Assembly: GCF_037963145.1 (NCBI RefSeq)
Contig: NZ_CP150144.1
Span: 62,001-126,000, forward strand
From: Oceanobacillus sp. FSL K6-2867
GTDB lineage: Bacteria; Bacillota; Bacilli; Bacillales; Amphibacillaceae
Length of the DNA stretch: 64,000 bases
Direction: 5' to 3'
Shown: positions 25,650-37,441 of the stretch, piece by piece
Layout of the letters: the number at the start of each line of letters is the position of its first letter
Numbering within the stretch: position 1 is the first letter of the stretch
The notes under the pieces: model-generated
Seen by the model: the letters and a program-made list of their open reading frames with translations, nothing else
The model's database searches: none
What the model was told of the DNA's origin: nothing
Made by a program: the position numbers and the translations under genes

Positions 25650-28295
25650 TTATGCCTCTTTTACATTTTCAGCAATATAGGTCTTGGCTGCTTCAAGTGC
25701 TTCAGTAATTTTTGCTGGGTCTTTGCCGCCAGCTTGTGCCATATCTGGGCGTCCACCACCGCCGCCGCCACAAATAGCAGCTGCTTGTTTAATTAGATTC
25801 CCGGCATGTAAGCCATGCCCTATTAAATCTTTTGATACACCTGCAGCTAACTGAACCTTTCCGTCATTTTCAGCAGCAAGTAAAATAACGCCTGAATCTA
25901 ACTTCTGTTTTAACTCATCTAACATTTTACGTAACTGATTCATATCTTTTACATTTACCTTTTGAGCTAGAAGGCTTATATCATGGACAGTTTCTATCTT
26001 ATCTAAGATAGAGGCAGCCTCTAAATTGGATAATTTCGCACTCAAGGATTCATTCTCTTTTTGTAATCCTTTAATCTCTTGATGTAATCCTTCAATTCGT
26101 TCAGGAAGCTGCTCTTCTTTTGTTTTGGCAAGTTTTGCGGAGGTGCTCAATATCTCCAATTTATCATTCAGGAATTCATAGGCATGTTTGCTTGTGACAG
26201 CTTCTATTCTTCTTGTACCAGCACCGATACCACTTTCTGACACAATTTTGAATAAGCCAATTTCGGAAGTGTTCGTCACATGGCAACCACCACATAGCTC
26301 TAGACTGTAATCACCAATTTGAACAACTCTTACAACATCGCCATATTTTTCACCAAATAAAGCCATTGCACCCATCTCTTTTGCTTCATCCAGTTTCTTA
26401 TTATCTATAACCAACGCAATGGATTCCCACACTTTTTCATTAACAATATGCTCAATCTCTTTCAGTTCATCTTTTGTAACAGCATTAAAATGGGAGAAAT
26501 CAAAACGTAATCGTTCTGGTGTTACTAATGAACCAGCTTGATTTACATGTGTGCCTAAAACATCCTTCAATGCTTGGTGTAGTAGATGTGTCGCCGTATG
26601 GTTTTTGATGATTGCTGTACGGAAACGTTCATCAACAATTGCTTTTACATTATCACCAATATGAAATTCTCCATCCTTTATTTCAACTCGATGAATATGC
26701 TGACCTTTCGGCGACTTTTGTACATCGAGCACATATGCAGATGCATTTTCTGTATATAGCCAGCCATGGTCTGCAACCTGTCCACCACTTTCTGCATAAA
26801 AAGGTGTCTGATTTAAAAATAATAAAACTTCATCACCCTTTTGTACGGTACCAACAACTTCTTTTCCCCCTATAATTGATGCTATTGTTGTATCTATTTC
26901 TAGCTGCTGATAGCCAATAAATTCACTCTCAATATCAATTTCACTTAAAATTGTATCCTGAACCTGCATAGAATCTACCTTTTGTCTTGCACTTCTTGCA
27001 CGTTCTCGCTGCTTTTCCATTTCTTGCTCATAGCCAGTCTGATCCACTGTAAAGCCTTGCTGTTCTACATATTCTTCAGTCAGCTCTTTCGGGAAGCCGT
27101 ACGTATCATAGAGCCGGAACACTTCTTCACCAGGAAACACCGTATTTCCAGCAGCTTTTTCCCGGTCCATAATGGTGGATAAAATATGCAATCCATCATT
27201 GAGCGTTTCATGGAACCTTTCCTCTTCTACTTTAATAATGTTTTGAATAAACTCTTGTTGGCCCAATACCTCCGGATAGAAATCCTTCATAATATTGCCA
27301 ACAGTATTAACCAGCTCATACATAAACGGTTTCTCAATACCAATTTCTTTAGCAAACCGGACAGCTCTTCGAATTAACCTTCTTAATACATAGCCTCTGC
27401 CTTCATTAGATGGTACTGCCCCATCGCCAATTGCAAAGCTTACCGTACGAATATGGTCAGCGATAACTTTAAATGCCGTATCGCCCGCGTCACTTTTTCC
27501 ATAGGAAGTATTGGCAAGATTTTCTGTTTTTCGGATAATCGGCATAAATAAATCCGTATCAAAATTCGTTGGTACTTGCTGAATGATCGATGTCAAACGT
27601 TCAAGTCCCATGCCTGTATCGATATTTTTCTTTGGCAGCGGTGTATACGTATCATCTGGATTATGATTAAACTGAGAAAATACAAGATTCCATACTTCCA
27701 AATAACGACTATTCTCTCCACCTGGGTAAAGCTCTGGATCATTTGGATCGTTTCCGAATGCCTCACCGCGGTCATAGAAAATTTCCGTATTCGGTCCGCT
27801 AGGTCCCTCCCCAATATCCCAGAAGTTTTCCTCTAAGCGAATAATCCGTTCTTTTGGTATTTGGATCTCATTCAACCATATATCGTAAGCTTCATCATCT
27901 TCTGGATGCACGGTAACAGATAGTAATTCCTTATCAAATCCAATCCATTTCTCATCCGTTAAGAATTCCCACGCCCATTCAATTGCTTCCTTTTTGAAAT
28001 AATCGCCAATGGAGAAATTACCAAGCATTTCAAAAAAAGTGTGGTGTCTTGCTGTGAAACCAACATTTTCAATATCATTTGTTCGTATTGCCTTCTGAGC
28101 ATTCACTATACGCGGATTTTTCGGAATCACCCGACCGTCGAAATATTTCTTTAATGTTGCAACTCCGCTGTTGATCCATAGTAATGTCGGGTCATCGACA
28201 GGCACTAGTGAAGCGCTTGGCTCTACTTGATGTCCTTTCTCTTTAAAAAAATCAATAAATAATTGTCTAATTTCTGCTGAGCTTAATTGTTTCAT
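25650..28295 (-). CDS. alaS: Alanyl-tRNA synthetase
   Basis: 881 residues, standard bacterial length. The class II catalytic core spans the first ~440 residues ([23 protein letters not shown] motif and WNLVFSQFN). The editing domain has [11 protein letters not shown] and [13 protein letters not shown], the zinc/editing His and Cys ligands. The C-Ala domain ends with the glycine-rich [15 protein letters not shown] stretch. It charges tRNA-Ala with editing of Ser and Gly. A T-box leader and a textbook sigma-A promoter lie upstream. Confidence 0.99.
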   Translation of the reverse strand: MKQLSSAEIRQLFIDFFKEKGHQVEPSASLVPVDDPTLLWINSGVATLKKYFDGRVIPKNPRIVNAQKAIRTNDIENVGFTARHHTFFEMLGNFSIGDYFKKEAIEWAWEFLTDEKWIGFDKELLSVTVHPEDDEAYDIWLNEIQIPKERIIRLEENFWDIGEGPSGPNTEIFYDRGEAFGNDPNDPELYPGGENSRYLEVWNLVFSQFNHNPDDTYTPLPKKNIDTGMGLERLTSIIQQVPTNFDTDLFMPIIRKTENLANTSYGKSDAGDTAFKVIADHIRTVSFAIGDGAVPSNEGRGYVLRRLIRRAVRFAKEIGIEKPFMYELVNTVGNIMKDFYPEVLGQQEFIQNIIKVEEERFHETLNDGLHILSTIMDREKAAGNTVFPGEEVFRLYDTYGFPKELTEEYVEQQGFTVDQTGYEQEMEKQRERARSARQKVDSMQVQDTILSEIDIESEFIGYQQLEIDTTIASIIGGKEVVGTVQKGDEVLLFLNQTPFYAESGGQVADHGWLYTENASAYVLDVQKSPKGQHIHRVEIKDGEFHIGDNVKAIVDERFRTAIIKNHTATHLLHQALKDVLGTHVNQAGSLVTPERLRFDFSHFNAVTKDELKEIEHIVNEKVWESIALVIDNKKLDEAKEMGAMALFGEKYGDVVRVVQIGDYSLELCGGCHVTNTSEIGLFKIVSESGIGAGTRRIEAVTSKHAYEFLNDKLEILSTSAKLAKTKEEQLPERIEGLHQEIKGLQKENESLSAKLSNLEAASILDKIETVHDISLLAQKVNVKDMNQLRKMLDELKQKLDSGVILLAAENDGKVQLAAGVSKDLIGHGLHAGNLIKQAAAICGGGGGGRPDMAQAGGKDPAKITEALEAAKTYIAENVKEA

Positions 28296-28325
28296 AATTC
28301 ATTCCTCCAAACGTTCTATAAAATT

Positions 28326-28562
28326 AAAAAAATCTCCTCTCTGCATGATTGCAGGGACGAGATTTGTTCGCGGTACCACCCTAATTATGAATGACAAAAT
28401 CATTCATCACTTAAACATGGTAACGGTTTGAGACCGACGGGGATTAACCGTACTCCGGCTTAGCTTTCCATGAGACTATGTTTAGGATTTCTTTCAACCA
28501 AGGAAACCCCTCTCTTTAAACTAGCTGTTCATGTACTTTGTGCCTTCTTTGCGTTTCATATA
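28326..28562 (-). promoter_or_regulatory. T-box leader of alaS
   Basis: The T-box sequence AGGGTGGTACCGCG is exact on minus (28369-28382). A terminator follows: the GAGATTT-side arms around 28330-28365 (AAATCTCGTCCCTGCA... and TGCAGAGAGGAGATT) end in T7. Stem I and the variable hairpins fill 28390-28550. Uncharged tRNA-Ala is the expected ligand; I did not prove the specifier codon. Confidence 0.95.
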
Positions 28563-28575
28563 TTATGATAGCGTA

Positions 28576-28604
28576 ATTATAAGGAACTTTAGTTGCATTG
28601 TCAA
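28576..28604 (-). promoter_or_regulatory. Sigma-A promoter of alaS
   Basis: TTGACA (28599-28604) and TATAAT (28576-28581) on minus, exactly 17 bases apart, both perfect consensus. The -35 overlaps the last codons of the AI-2E transporter gene. Confidence 0.92.
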
Positions 28605-29668
28605 TGATTAGACCGCAGAGAAACAAACTGTACGACAATCACTTTTAAAATCGTTAATGCAGGAACAGCCAATATCATGCCCCACACTCCAAATAATTGA
28701 CCACCCAATAGTAATACAAAGATTATTGCTACGGGATGTATTTTAACCGTTTTCCCCATAATATACGGTGATAAAAGGTTGCCTTCAATTACCTGTATAA
28801 TAAAAATAGCAATAATCACAAATATGACAGTGTTGCCTCCTGTTGTATAGGAAATCATTACCGCAGGGATTGCACCAATGATTGGTCCGAAATACGGAAT
28901 AATATTCGTAACACCCATTACAATCGCTAACAGCAGCGCATAATTAACGTCCAGCAATTTAAAAATTATTAGACATGCAATACTGACAAACAAGCTGACA
29001 ATAAGCTGTCCTCGAATGTATCCGCCAAGTCCTTTATCCACTTCCTTCACTAATTCAGTCGCTTCATCCTTATATTTATGTGGAATAAACCACATAAAAA
29101 AAGATTCGATCTTTACATAATCCTTAATGAAGTAAAAGACTAATACCGGGATAACAGTTATAATGATAATCATGTCAAATATTCTTGTAAAGCCTCCGAC
29201 TAATTTGCCAAGCAAATGATCCAAGGAGATTTCTATTGTTGCTACAAGCTGATCAATTTTGTCATGTACCGTTTCAGGTAAAAACGAAGTATAGCTGTAT
29301 ACTTGATAAATCCAGTTTTCGTACATGTGAATGAATTCAGGCAGATTATCATTAAGATCACGGACTTGATGGACAATAGCAGGATATCCTTTATAAAATA
29401 AATATCCAGCTCCACCGAAGAATACTAAATAGATCAGCAGGATAGAAAGACCTCGATGAATATTCCACTCATGTAATTTTTCCACTAGTGGATGGAGCAA
29501 ATAAGCAATTAATGCAGCAACTATAAAAGGAATAAACAGTTTCCATAAAAATGAAAAAAAGGCTTCGTAATATGGCATTGTTTTTACAAGCAAAAAGGAA
29601 AAAATAAATAAAACAATCCCAATTAATAGCCAATAAAGTAATCGAAAGCGTTTTTTATCCTCAGCCAT
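28601..29668 (-). CDS. AI-2E family transporter (YrrI-like)
   Basis: 355 residues from the ATG at 29668 (GAGGAG 8 bases upstream). Around eight membrane segments in the order typical of the TqsA/PerM family (DUF20), with GLSILLIYLVFFGGAGYLFYKG near the N-terminus and GPIIGAIPAVMISYTTGG and NLLSPYIMGKTVKIHP near the C-terminus. Members export peptides, AI-2 or sodium in different species; the substrate here is unknown. Its C-terminal coding sequence contains the alaS -35 element. Confidence 0.93.
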   Translation of the reverse strand: MAEDKKRFRLLYWLLIGIVLFIFSFLLVKTMPYYEAFFSFLWKLFIPFIVAALIAYLLHPLVEKLHEWNIHRGLSILLIYLVFFGGAGYLFYKGYPAIVHQVRDLNDNLPEFIHMYENWIYQVYSYTSFLPETVHDKIDQLVATIEISLDHLLGKLVGGFTRIFDMIIIITVIPVLVFYFIKDYVKIESFFMWFIPHKYKDEATELVKEVDKGLGGYIRGQLIVSLFVSIACLIIFKLLDVNYALLLAIVMGVTNIIPYFGPIIGAIPAVMISYTTGGNTVIFVIIAIFIIQVIEGNLLSPYIMGKTVKIHPVAIIFVLLLGGQLFGVWGMILAVPALTILKVIVVQFVSLRSNH

Positions 29669-29722
29669 GATAGACACTCCTCGGGCGTATTGTAGTTATC
29701 TCACGTTTCCGGCTGAGAGTGT

Positions 29723-29911
29723 CTATGGTAATCTTCTTTCCTCTTTCGTAAACAAATCATCTAGTGAGCTTAAGCTTCCATCAGCTTCAATTTGATGTAC
29801 CATTAACTCATTGCTTGTCACTGTCATTTCAATAAAGCAGGTCCAGCAATAATAATCCTGTGTACCTATTTTTCCAATATCTCTTCCATTACAATTCGGG
29901 CATCGTAGCAT
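29723..29911 (-). CDS. Small zinc-ribbon protein
   Basis: 62 residues with two cysteine pairs, CPNC near residue 4 and CWTC near residue 22, spaced as a rubredoxin-like knuckle, then an acidic tail. GGAG lies 8 bases before the ATG. It sits between recD2 and the AI-2E transporter gene. I do not recognise a named homologue with confidence, and the function is unknown. Confidence 0.7.
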   Translation of the reverse strand: MLRCPNCNGRDIGKIGTQDYYCWTCFIEMTVTSNELMVHQIEADGSLSSLDDLFTKEERRLP

Positions 29912-29978
29912 GTTTTTAACTCCTTTACGAGTAATACGCTACTATACTTGCCCGCTTCCGTATTTTTTATACGTTTAT

Positions 29979-32297
29979 TCACATGAAATCATATGGTGAG
30001 ATTTCTTCTTCATCTGCTTCTTCCGATTTTTCCACTTTGATATCTTTCATTCTATCACTTAATTGTTCTCTCAGTGACGTATAGCGCTTATTCGTATCCA
30101 TTGTCTGAATACCTTTTAAAAATGCTTGTTTTTCGCCACAAATTATCAAAGACTCTTTGCTTCTTGTAATTGCTGTGTACAGTAAATTTTTTCGCAGCAT
30201 ACGAAAATAGGTCGATACAACAGGAAGGATAACAATCGGAAATTCGCTGCCTTGTGACTTATGAATCGAAATGCAATAAGCATGAGTGAAATTGTTATAA
30301 TTGTTTCGTTCATAGACAACTTCTTTCTCATCGAAACTAATCACAACCTGCTCCACGTTATCTACATTCTCTTCTTCTCGAAAAATAGCAACAACTTCTC
30401 CAATATCGCCATTATAAACGCCATCCTCTGGTTGATTGACAAGCTGAATCACTTTATCCCCTACACGGTAAACAACATCATGGTACTTAACTTCCCGTTT
30501 TGTTTTCGTCTTTGGATTAATTAATTGCTGAAGCTGTTCATTAATCATTGTGATGCCTGCCTGGCTTCGGTACATGGGCGCTAATACTTGAATTTCCATG
30601 GCATCAAGTCCTTTATCCATCGCCTTTTTAAAAATTGATGTTACTACTTGGAGCACTTGCTGTTCATTACAAGCAATAAAACTAAAATCTTTATCATTTT
30701 GTAATGACTGATCTGCCAGCTGATCATTTTTAATCTCATGTGCAAGCTGAATGATTTTTGAACCTTCTTTTTGGCGATATACTTCATTAAGGCGAACAAG
30801 CGGGAGTAAATTACTATTTAATAAATCTGTTAATACTTGACCAGGCCCAACGGATGGCAGCTGATCTTCATCCCCAACTAGCAATACTTGCATTTCATCA
30901 GGAATTGCCTTAAATAAACTATTTGCAAGCCAAATATCAACCATAGAAAACTCATCTACAATAAGAATTTTTCCGGATAGCTGTTCTTGCTCATCCTTGC
31001 TGAATCCATTGCTTCCATTCCAACCAAGGAGTCTGTGAATGGTCAGTGCTGGAAGACCAGTCGACTCATTCAAACGTTTGGCAGCTCTTCCTGTTGGTGC
31101 CGTTAAAACAAATGGAAAATCAGCTGCATCATCATAATCTTTCAAATTAAGGGAAACATCATGAATTACTGAATAAGCTTTTAAAATACCTTTAATCACT
31201 GTTGTTTTTCCGGTTCCGGGACCACCCGTTAAAATCATTACTTTCGAATGCAGCGATTGATTAATTGCCGAAAATTGTTCTTTTCCATAGCTCATTACTT
31301 CCGATTCTTCAATATCACCCGTAATTTTCATCATTTCTGCTAGCGGCGTTTCAACTTTAATAGGCTTTTCCATAATCCGTTTCAAATTCGCTGCAAATCC
31401 ATCCTCAGCATAATAAAGCGAAGGCAAGTATACCTTTGTATCTTTCATGATAACTTTCTTCTCTTTATTCAATTCTTCCATTTGTTCGGTTATGATGCCA
31501 GCTTCTTCGGGATGGATACTAAGAAGCTCCCCAACCTGGTCGATACACATTTCAATGGGAATATATACATGTCCTTCTTGGACACTTTTTTGCAGCATAT
31601 AAATACACCCAGCTCCAATTCGATTTGGGTGTGTCATCGATAACCCATTTTGTCTAGCAATGTCGTCTGCTGTTCGAAAACCAAATCCTTCAATTGCAAA
31701 GACATACTGATATGGATCTTCTTCTAAAACTGCTATAGCTTCATCCTTATATTCTTGATAGATACGCTGCGCTATTTTTAAACCAATACCGTATTTAGCT
31801 AAATAAACTGCTACGTGTTCAAATCCTTGGTTTTCCTGCAAACTAACTGCTAAACGTTCAGCTGTTTCTCTCTTTAATCCTGGCACACCTTGTAAAATAC
31901 TTCCGTCATTTAAAATCTGTGTGATAGCCGTTTCGCCTAGATGTTCAACGATGCGTTCAGCAGTCTTTTTTCCAACACCATAAAAAAGATCACTTGATAA
32001 GTAAGATATTAAACCATCCTTTGAATTTGGTACAACTGTTTTATACGAAGCAACCTTATACTGCAATCCAAATCTGGCATGTCTTTCAAACGTACCATAA
32101 AAGAAATAGGGGGTTTGCTCTTGGAGGTTGGAAAAATAACCTTTAGCAACAATCTCTTTTTCTTTGAAATCTTCATTTGTATCCTGAACCCGGACCTTAA
32201 TGATAGAAAAATGCTCTGCTTCATTATGAAAAATGGTATATAAAATTTCGCCTTTAATATACCCTTGTTCATTCACTGTTTGTTGATCCTGTTCCAT
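29979..32297 (-). CDS. recD2: ATP-dependent RecD2-like DNA helicase
   Basis: 5'-3' helicase of about 772 residues (YrrC), from the ATG at 32297; a GTG at 32312 is the longer alternative. N-terminal OB-like part and helix-hairpin-helix repeats (YGVGKKTAERIVEHLGE, GVPGLKRETAERLA), then Walker A LTGGPGTGKTTVIKGIL, helicase motifs II (ILIVDEFSMVD) and III (VLLVGDEDQLPSVGPGQVLTDLL), and a C-terminal HAYCISIHKSQGSEFPIVIL motif. A role in genome stability without RecBC is known for B. subtilis RecD2. It is 36 bases downstream of the TPR gene. Confidence 0.96.
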   Translation of the reverse strand: MEQDQQTVNEQGYIKGEILYTIFHNEAEHFSIIKVRVQDTNEDFKEKEIVAKGYFSNLQEQTPYFFYGTFERHARFGLQYKVASYKTVVPNSKDGLISYLSSDLFYGVGKKTAERIVEHLGETAITQILNDGSILQGVPGLKRETAERLAVSLQENQGFEHVAVYLAKYGIGLKIAQRIYQEYKDEAIAVLEEDPYQYVFAIEGFGFRTADDIARQNGLSMTHPNRIGAGCIYMLQKSVQEGHVYIPIEMCIDQVGELLSIHPEEAGIITEQMEELNKEKKVIMKDTKVYLPSLYYAEDGFAANLKRIMEKPIKVETPLAEMMKITGDIEESEVMSYGKEQFSAINQSLHSKVMILTGGPGTGKTTVIKGILKAYSVIHDVSLNLKDYDDAADFPFVLTAPTGRAAKRLNESTGLPALTIHRLLGWNGSNGFSKDEQEQLSGKILIVDEFSMVDIWLANSLFKAIPDEMQVLLVGDEDQLPSVGPGQVLTDLLNSNLLPLVRLNEVYRQKEGSKIIQLAHEIKNDQLADQSLQNDKDFSFIACNEQQVLQVVTSIFKKAMDKGLDAMEIQVLAPMYRSQAGITMINEQLQQLINPKTKTKREVKYHDVVYRVGDKVIQLVNQPEDGVYNGDIGEVVAIFREEENVDNVEQVVISFDEKEVVYERNNYNNFTHAYCISIHKSQGSEFPIVILPVVSTYFRMLRKNLLYTAITRSKESLIICGEKQAFLKGIQTMDTNKRYTSLREQLSDRMKDIKVEKSEEADEEEISPYDFM

Positions 32298-32333
32298 TTG
32301 AAACAACCCCACTATCTTTCTTTTGCTCTTTTA

Positions 32334-32999
32334 TCACTTGTTTTCGTTTATAAACTGCTCCACATTTTTCTTACCGTTTAATGCAAGCAGATGATCTGGC
32401 TGTATACGCAGCGCTTCATCAAAATGTTTTAAAGCATCTTGCGCTTCTTCATTAAACAGTGAAATGACACCTAAATTGTAATGGGCATCACTATGCGCTT
32501 GGTTGATTTTAAGTACGCGTTTAAAGATTGCCTCCGCATCAGTTAAACTATCACATTGCGCGAGTGAAAGTCCATATTGGAAAAGCACTTCATCATCATC
32601 CGGGTTAAGTTCGGCTGCACGTAGCAGATAAGGTAATGCAAGACGTGGCTGTTCTTGACTTTGTAATGTTAAGCCAAGCATGAAATAGACATCACTTTCT
32701 TCTAAACCTAACTCAATCGCTTTTTGAAAATTTGTTTGTGCTTTTGATAATGCGGACTGCTCAAAATAAAGATTGCCTAATCCGTAATAAGCTGTTGCAG
32801 CTGTTGGATCTATTTCAACCGCTTTTTCCAAAAAACGCAGTGCACGATCATTTTCATTTACTTGCATTAAAAGATTAGCAAAATTTATATAGCCAACTGC
32901 ATCTTTTGGATTTTGCTCAATGACTTCGTTAAATAGCTTGGCAGCTTCTTCAAATTTACGTTCTTTCATATATTGTATTGCTTGTGCATTTTTGTCCAC
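32334..32999 (-). CDS. TPR-repeat protein (YrrB-like)
   Basis: About 221 residues, essentially all tetratricopeptide repeats (six recognisable: FEEAAKLFNEVIEQNPKDAVG, RALRFLEKAVEIDP, AQTNFQKAIELG, and so on). No signal or membrane segment. Start taken as the GTG at 32999 after AAGGAG; a TTG at 33008 is too close to it. Position between mnmA and recD2 is conserved in Bacillus. A scaffold role is inferred only from the repeats. Confidence 0.85.
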   Translation of the reverse strand: MDKNAQAIQYMKERKFEEAAKLFNEVIEQNPKDAVGYINFANLLMQVNENDRALRFLEKAVEIDPTAATAYYGLGNLYFEQSALSKAQTNFQKAIELGLEESDVYFMLGLTLQSQEQPRLALPYLLRAAELNPDDDEVLFQYGLSLAQCDSLTDAEAIFKRVLKINQAHSDAHYNLGVISLFNEEAQDALKHFDEALRIQPDHLLALNGKKNVEQFINENK

Positions 33000-33018
33000 G
33001 ATTAACAAAACTCCTTAC

Positions 33019-34137
<1,119 letters not shown>

Positions 34138-34184
34138 TCACTATCCTTTATAGAGGTTAAACATTTATCACACATTAACAGGCT

Positions 34185-34335
34185 GTAATACCCCACCACT
34201 AAGTATGGGAAAAGCAAATAAATGGAGGTGGGAAGTTAAGCAGCCCGTAAATTGCTGATTCTGTTCAAGGGCCTGCGGGGCTCCCTTGTTGGGCAAACAT
34301 TCAGTAGGAGTGGAATGTCTCCCCCGCTGAATGGG
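34185..34335. repeat. Palindromic intergenic element between mnmA and the desulfurase gene
   Basis: No ORF of use. Several inverted repeats are nested: CCCCACC...GGTGGG (34192-34231), GGGCCTGCGGGGCTCCC with GCCCGT nearby, and ATTCAG...CTGAAT (34300-34334) enclosing TAGGAG...CTCC. This resembles the structured ends of IS200/IS605-type elements or another structured repeat. No transposase is present. The nature of the element is uncertain. Confidence 0.45.
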
Positions 34336-34343
34336 GTTTCACT

Positions 34344-35486
34344 TTATGCTGTTAATCGTTTGACAATTCGAGAAACACGATTCGCTGCTTCTCTCACATT
34401 TTCCTCTGTATTAAAAATGCCGAAACTGAATCGAACCGAATTGGTCGTACATGGGTTATCTTTTCCAAACATCGCTGTCAATACATGCGACGGCTCTACA
34501 CTTCCTGCGGTACATGCACTGCCACTGGAAGCCGCAATTCCATCTAAGTCGAAATTTGCTAGCAGTGCTTCAACATTTGTTCCCGGAAAGCTAATGTTAA
34601 TAATAGAAGCAACAGATGCTTCCATATCTCCATTCACCTCAAATTGTACTCTATTTTCTTTTAACGTTCGAATAAATAGCTCTTTATATGATTGATACTG
34701 TTCTTTTCTAATTTCCTTATGCTTCATTGCTAGCTCAACAGCTTTTTGAAAACCAAAGGCACCTGCAACATTTTCAGTGCCTGGACGACGTTTACGTTCC
34801 TGCTCTCCACCATGCTGCAAAGATTTCAGCATCACATTTTCGTTGGCATATAGAAAGCCAATCCCTTTGGGACCGTTTATTTTATGTGAAGATACCGTAA
34901 GCATATCAATTCCCATTTCCTTCACATCAATATCAATCAAGCCATATGCTTGTACGGCATCTGTATGAAAATATGCCTGATGCCCCTCTAAAAGTTCTCC
35001 AATTTCTTTAATAGGCTGAATAATTCCCGTCTCATTATTTACAAACATTACCGACACAAGAATCGTATGATCTGTTAATGCATCCTGGACATCTTCAATC
35101 CGTATTTTCCCATTTTTATATACTGGAAGATACGTAACCTCAAATCCATGGCTTTCCAGCTCCTCTGCTGTATGAAGTACCGCATGGTGCTCCTGCACTG
35201 TTGTGATAATATGATTTCCTTTATGCCGATTTGCCAGCGCTGTTCCTAAAAGCGCCAGATTATCCGCTTCTGTTCCGCCGCTTGTAAACGTAATTTCTTT
35301 TTCATTTGCCTGGATGCTTGACGCCATGATACGTCTAGCTTCATCAAGAATCTGGCGTCCTTTTCTTCCAAAAGAATGTACGCTTGATGGGTTTCCGAAA
35401 TTTTCTTTATATACAGGAAGCATTGCTTGAATAACTTCCTCATCCATTGGCGTTGTTGCTGCATGATCCAAATAAATTGGTTCCAT
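34344..35486 (-). CDS. Cysteine desulfurase (YrvO/IscS-like)
   Basis: 380 residues, PLP enzyme of the NifS/IscS type. PLP lysine is in SSHKINGPKG, His in HTDAVQAYG and HHAVLHTAEE, and the catalytic Cys is in SGSACTAGSVEPSHVL near the C-terminus. It supplies persulfide sulfur to MnmA for 2-thiouridine. It follows cymR directly (about 40 bases), as in B. subtilis, and shares its direction. Confidence 0.96.
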   Translation of the reverse strand: MEPIYLDHAATTPMDEEVIQAMLPVYKENFGNPSSVHSFGRKGRQILDEARRIMASSIQANEKEITFTSGGTEADNLALLGTALANRHKGNHIITTVQEHHAVLHTAEELESHGFEVTYLPVYKNGKIRIEDVQDALTDHTILVSVMFVNNETGIIQPIKEIGELLEGHQAYFHTDAVQAYGLIDIDVKEMGIDMLTVSSHKINGPKGIGFLYANENVMLKSLQHGGEQERKRRPGTENVAGAFGFQKAVELAMKHKEIRKEQYQSYKELFIRTLKENRVQFEVNGDMEASVASIINISFPGTNVEALLANFDLDGIAASSGSACTAGSVEPSHVLTAMFGKDNPCTTNSVRFSFGIFNTEENVREAANRVSRIVKRLTA

Positions 35487-35525
35487 AATTTATTTCCTTT
35501 CCTTTATTAATACGGTATGCAATGA

Positions 35526-35945
35526 TTAGATATAAAACATATATGCATCCTGTACTTCATCCTCATCATGATTCGCTAAAGCTTCTAACGTTGTGCTATC
35601 CAAAACATTTTTCACGGCATCACGAATTTGCAACCACAATGCTTGCTGTGCAGGCTTTTCTTCTTCAATTCCTTCCACAATTGTAAGTGGACCTTCCAAA
35701 ACACGGATTACGTCCCCTGCAGTAATTTCCTTAGGTTCCTTTGATAATATATATCCACCGTATGCACCACGGATACTTTTAATCAATCCAGCATTTCGAA
35801 GTGGTGAAGCAAGCTGTTCCAAATAATGCTCCGATAGGTTATTTTCTTGGGCAATTGCCTTTAGCGATAGAGGACCGTCTCCATGCTTTTTTGTTAAAGC
35901 TATCATAATGGTTAAACCATATCTGCCCTTCGTTGAAATTTTCAT
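35526..35945 (-). CDS. cymR: Rrf2-family cysteine metabolism regulator CymR
   Basis: 139 residues, closely matching B. subtilis CymR in length and sequence pattern: MKISTKGRYGLTIMI, LSEHYLEQLASPLRNAGLIKSIRGAYGGY (winged helix) and a tail ending AYMFYI. No Fe-S cysteine cluster is present, as expected for CymR, which senses O-acetylserine via CysK. It precedes the cysteine desulfurase and is divergent from rarA. A minus-strand -10 TATAAT lies near 36000. Confidence 0.96.
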   Translation of the reverse strand: MKISTKGRYGLTIMIALTKKHGDGPLSLKAIAQENNLSEHYLEQLASPLRNAGLIKSIRGAYGGYILSKEPKEITAGDVIRVLEGPLTIVEGIEEEKPAQQALWLQIRDAVKNVLDSTTLEALANHDEDEVQDAYMFYI

Positions 35946-36076
35946 CTATTATGCACCTCTGTTTCTTTCAATCGTCCATTCGTTTATAATATTAGTTATT
36001 ATAGCATGAATGGGGTATGTCTTGCATTTTAGCAATCCTAATACAATTAATTAATTATATATAAAGGGAGATATAA

Positions 36077-37354
36077 ATGAAACAAAAACCTCTCGCATTT
36101 CGAATGAGACCTGAATTAATCACAGACATTATTGGACAAGAACACCTTGTAGGCGAAGGAAAAATCATTAATCGTATGATACGGGCAAATCAATTAGCAT
36201 CGATGATTCTTTTCGGCCCACCAGGAACTGGAAAAACTTCCATGGCATATGCGCTTGCCAAAAGTGTTGGTTTACCAGTTAAAATGCTAAACGCAGTAAC
36301 GGACAAAAAAAAGGATATGGAAATTGTAGTTGAAGAAGCAAAAATGATGGGACAGATTGTCTTAATATTGGATGAAGTACATCGCTTAGATAAAGCAAAG
36401 CAGGATTTCCTGCTTCCTCATTTAGAAAGCAATTTAGTGACATTGATTGGCTGTACAACCAGCAATCCCTATCATTCAATTAATCCAGCAATTCGAAGCA
36501 GGTGTCATCTTTTTGAATTGCATGGATTAACTCCAGAGAATGTAATAACTGCAATTCGCCGTGCTGCAGAGAATAAAGAAAACGGTTATGGAAATCGTGA
36601 TATTGTTATAACGGATTCGGCTATTGATCATATTGCGAATTCAGCCAATGGTGATTTAAGATCTGCATTAAATGGCTTAGAGCTTGCGGTCGCTTCAACG
36701 CCAGAAAACGAAGATAAGCAAATCATCATTAATCTGGATGTGGCTGAAGAATGTATGCAGAAGAAAAGTTTTTCACATGATAAAAATGGTGATGCACACT
36801 ATGACGTGCTCTCAGCTTTTCAAAAATCCATACGTGGCAGTGATGTAAATGCGGCACTCCACTATTTAGGCAGATTAATTGAAGCAGGCGATCTTGATAG
36901 TATTGCACGCCGAATGATTGTCATTGCCTATGAAGATATTGGTCTTGCAAATCCTCAGGCTGGTCCACGTGCTGTGGCAGCAGTTCAAGCTGCAGAAAGA
37001 CTTGGGTTCCCTGAGGCAAGAATTCCATTAGCTGTTGCAATTGTTGAGCTTGCGCTTTCTCCTAAATCCAATACGGCGTATAAAGCACTTGACGCAGCTT
37101 TAACTGACATTCGAAGTGGCAAAAGTGGTGAAATCCCGGCACACTTAAAGGACTCGCATTATGCTGGGGCAGCAAAACTAGGCCGGGGAATTGATTATAA
37201 ATATCCCCATAACTACGATGGTGCTTGGGTTCAGCAACAATATTTACCTGATTCTATCAAAAATAAAAACTACTACCAACCCAAAAACAGCGGTAAATTC
37301 GAACAAGCATTGAAGCAGGTTCATGATAAAATTCAGAGAGAGACTAAAAAGTAA
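36077..37354 (+). CDS. rarA: Replication-associated recombination protein RarA (MgsA/YrvN)
   Basis: AAA+ protein of 425 residues, related to clamp loaders. Walker A FGPPGTGKTSM (50-60), Walker B LILDEVHRLDK, sensor 1 GCTTSNP and sensor 2 NSANGDLRSALNGLE. The C-terminal tetramerisation domain is present (AFQKSIRGSDVNAALHYLGRLIEAGD). It acts at stalled replication forks. GGGAG precedes the ATG by 6 bases. It is divergent from cymR and followed by rsfA on plus. Confidence 0.97.
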   Translation: MKQKPLAFRMRPELITDIIGQEHLVGEGKIINRMIRANQLASMILFGPPGTGKTSMAYALAKSVGLPVKMLNAVTDKKKDMEIVVEEAKMMGQIVLILDEVHRLDKAKQDFLLPHLESNLVTLIGCTTSNPYHSINPAIRSRCHLFELHGLTPENVITAIRRAAENKENGYGNRDIVITDSAIDHIANSANGDLRSALNGLELAVASTPENEDKQIIINLDVAEECMQKKSFSHDKNGDAHYDVLSAFQKSIRGSDVNAALHYLGRLIEAGDLDSIARRMIVIAYEDIGLANPQAGPRAVAAVQAAERLGFPEARIPLAVAIVELALSPKSNTAYKALDAALTDIRSGKSGEIPAHLKDSHYAGAAKLGRGIDYKYPHNYDGAWVQQQYLPDSIKNKNYYQPKNSGKFEQALKQVHDKIQRETKK

Positions 37355-37441
37355 CGAAAAAGAGTTTGTTAAAAGGAGTCCAGTTAAATAACACACCAAA
37401 TTTTTTAGCTGTTCTTTTTTATTTCTCATGCAAACACGTAT

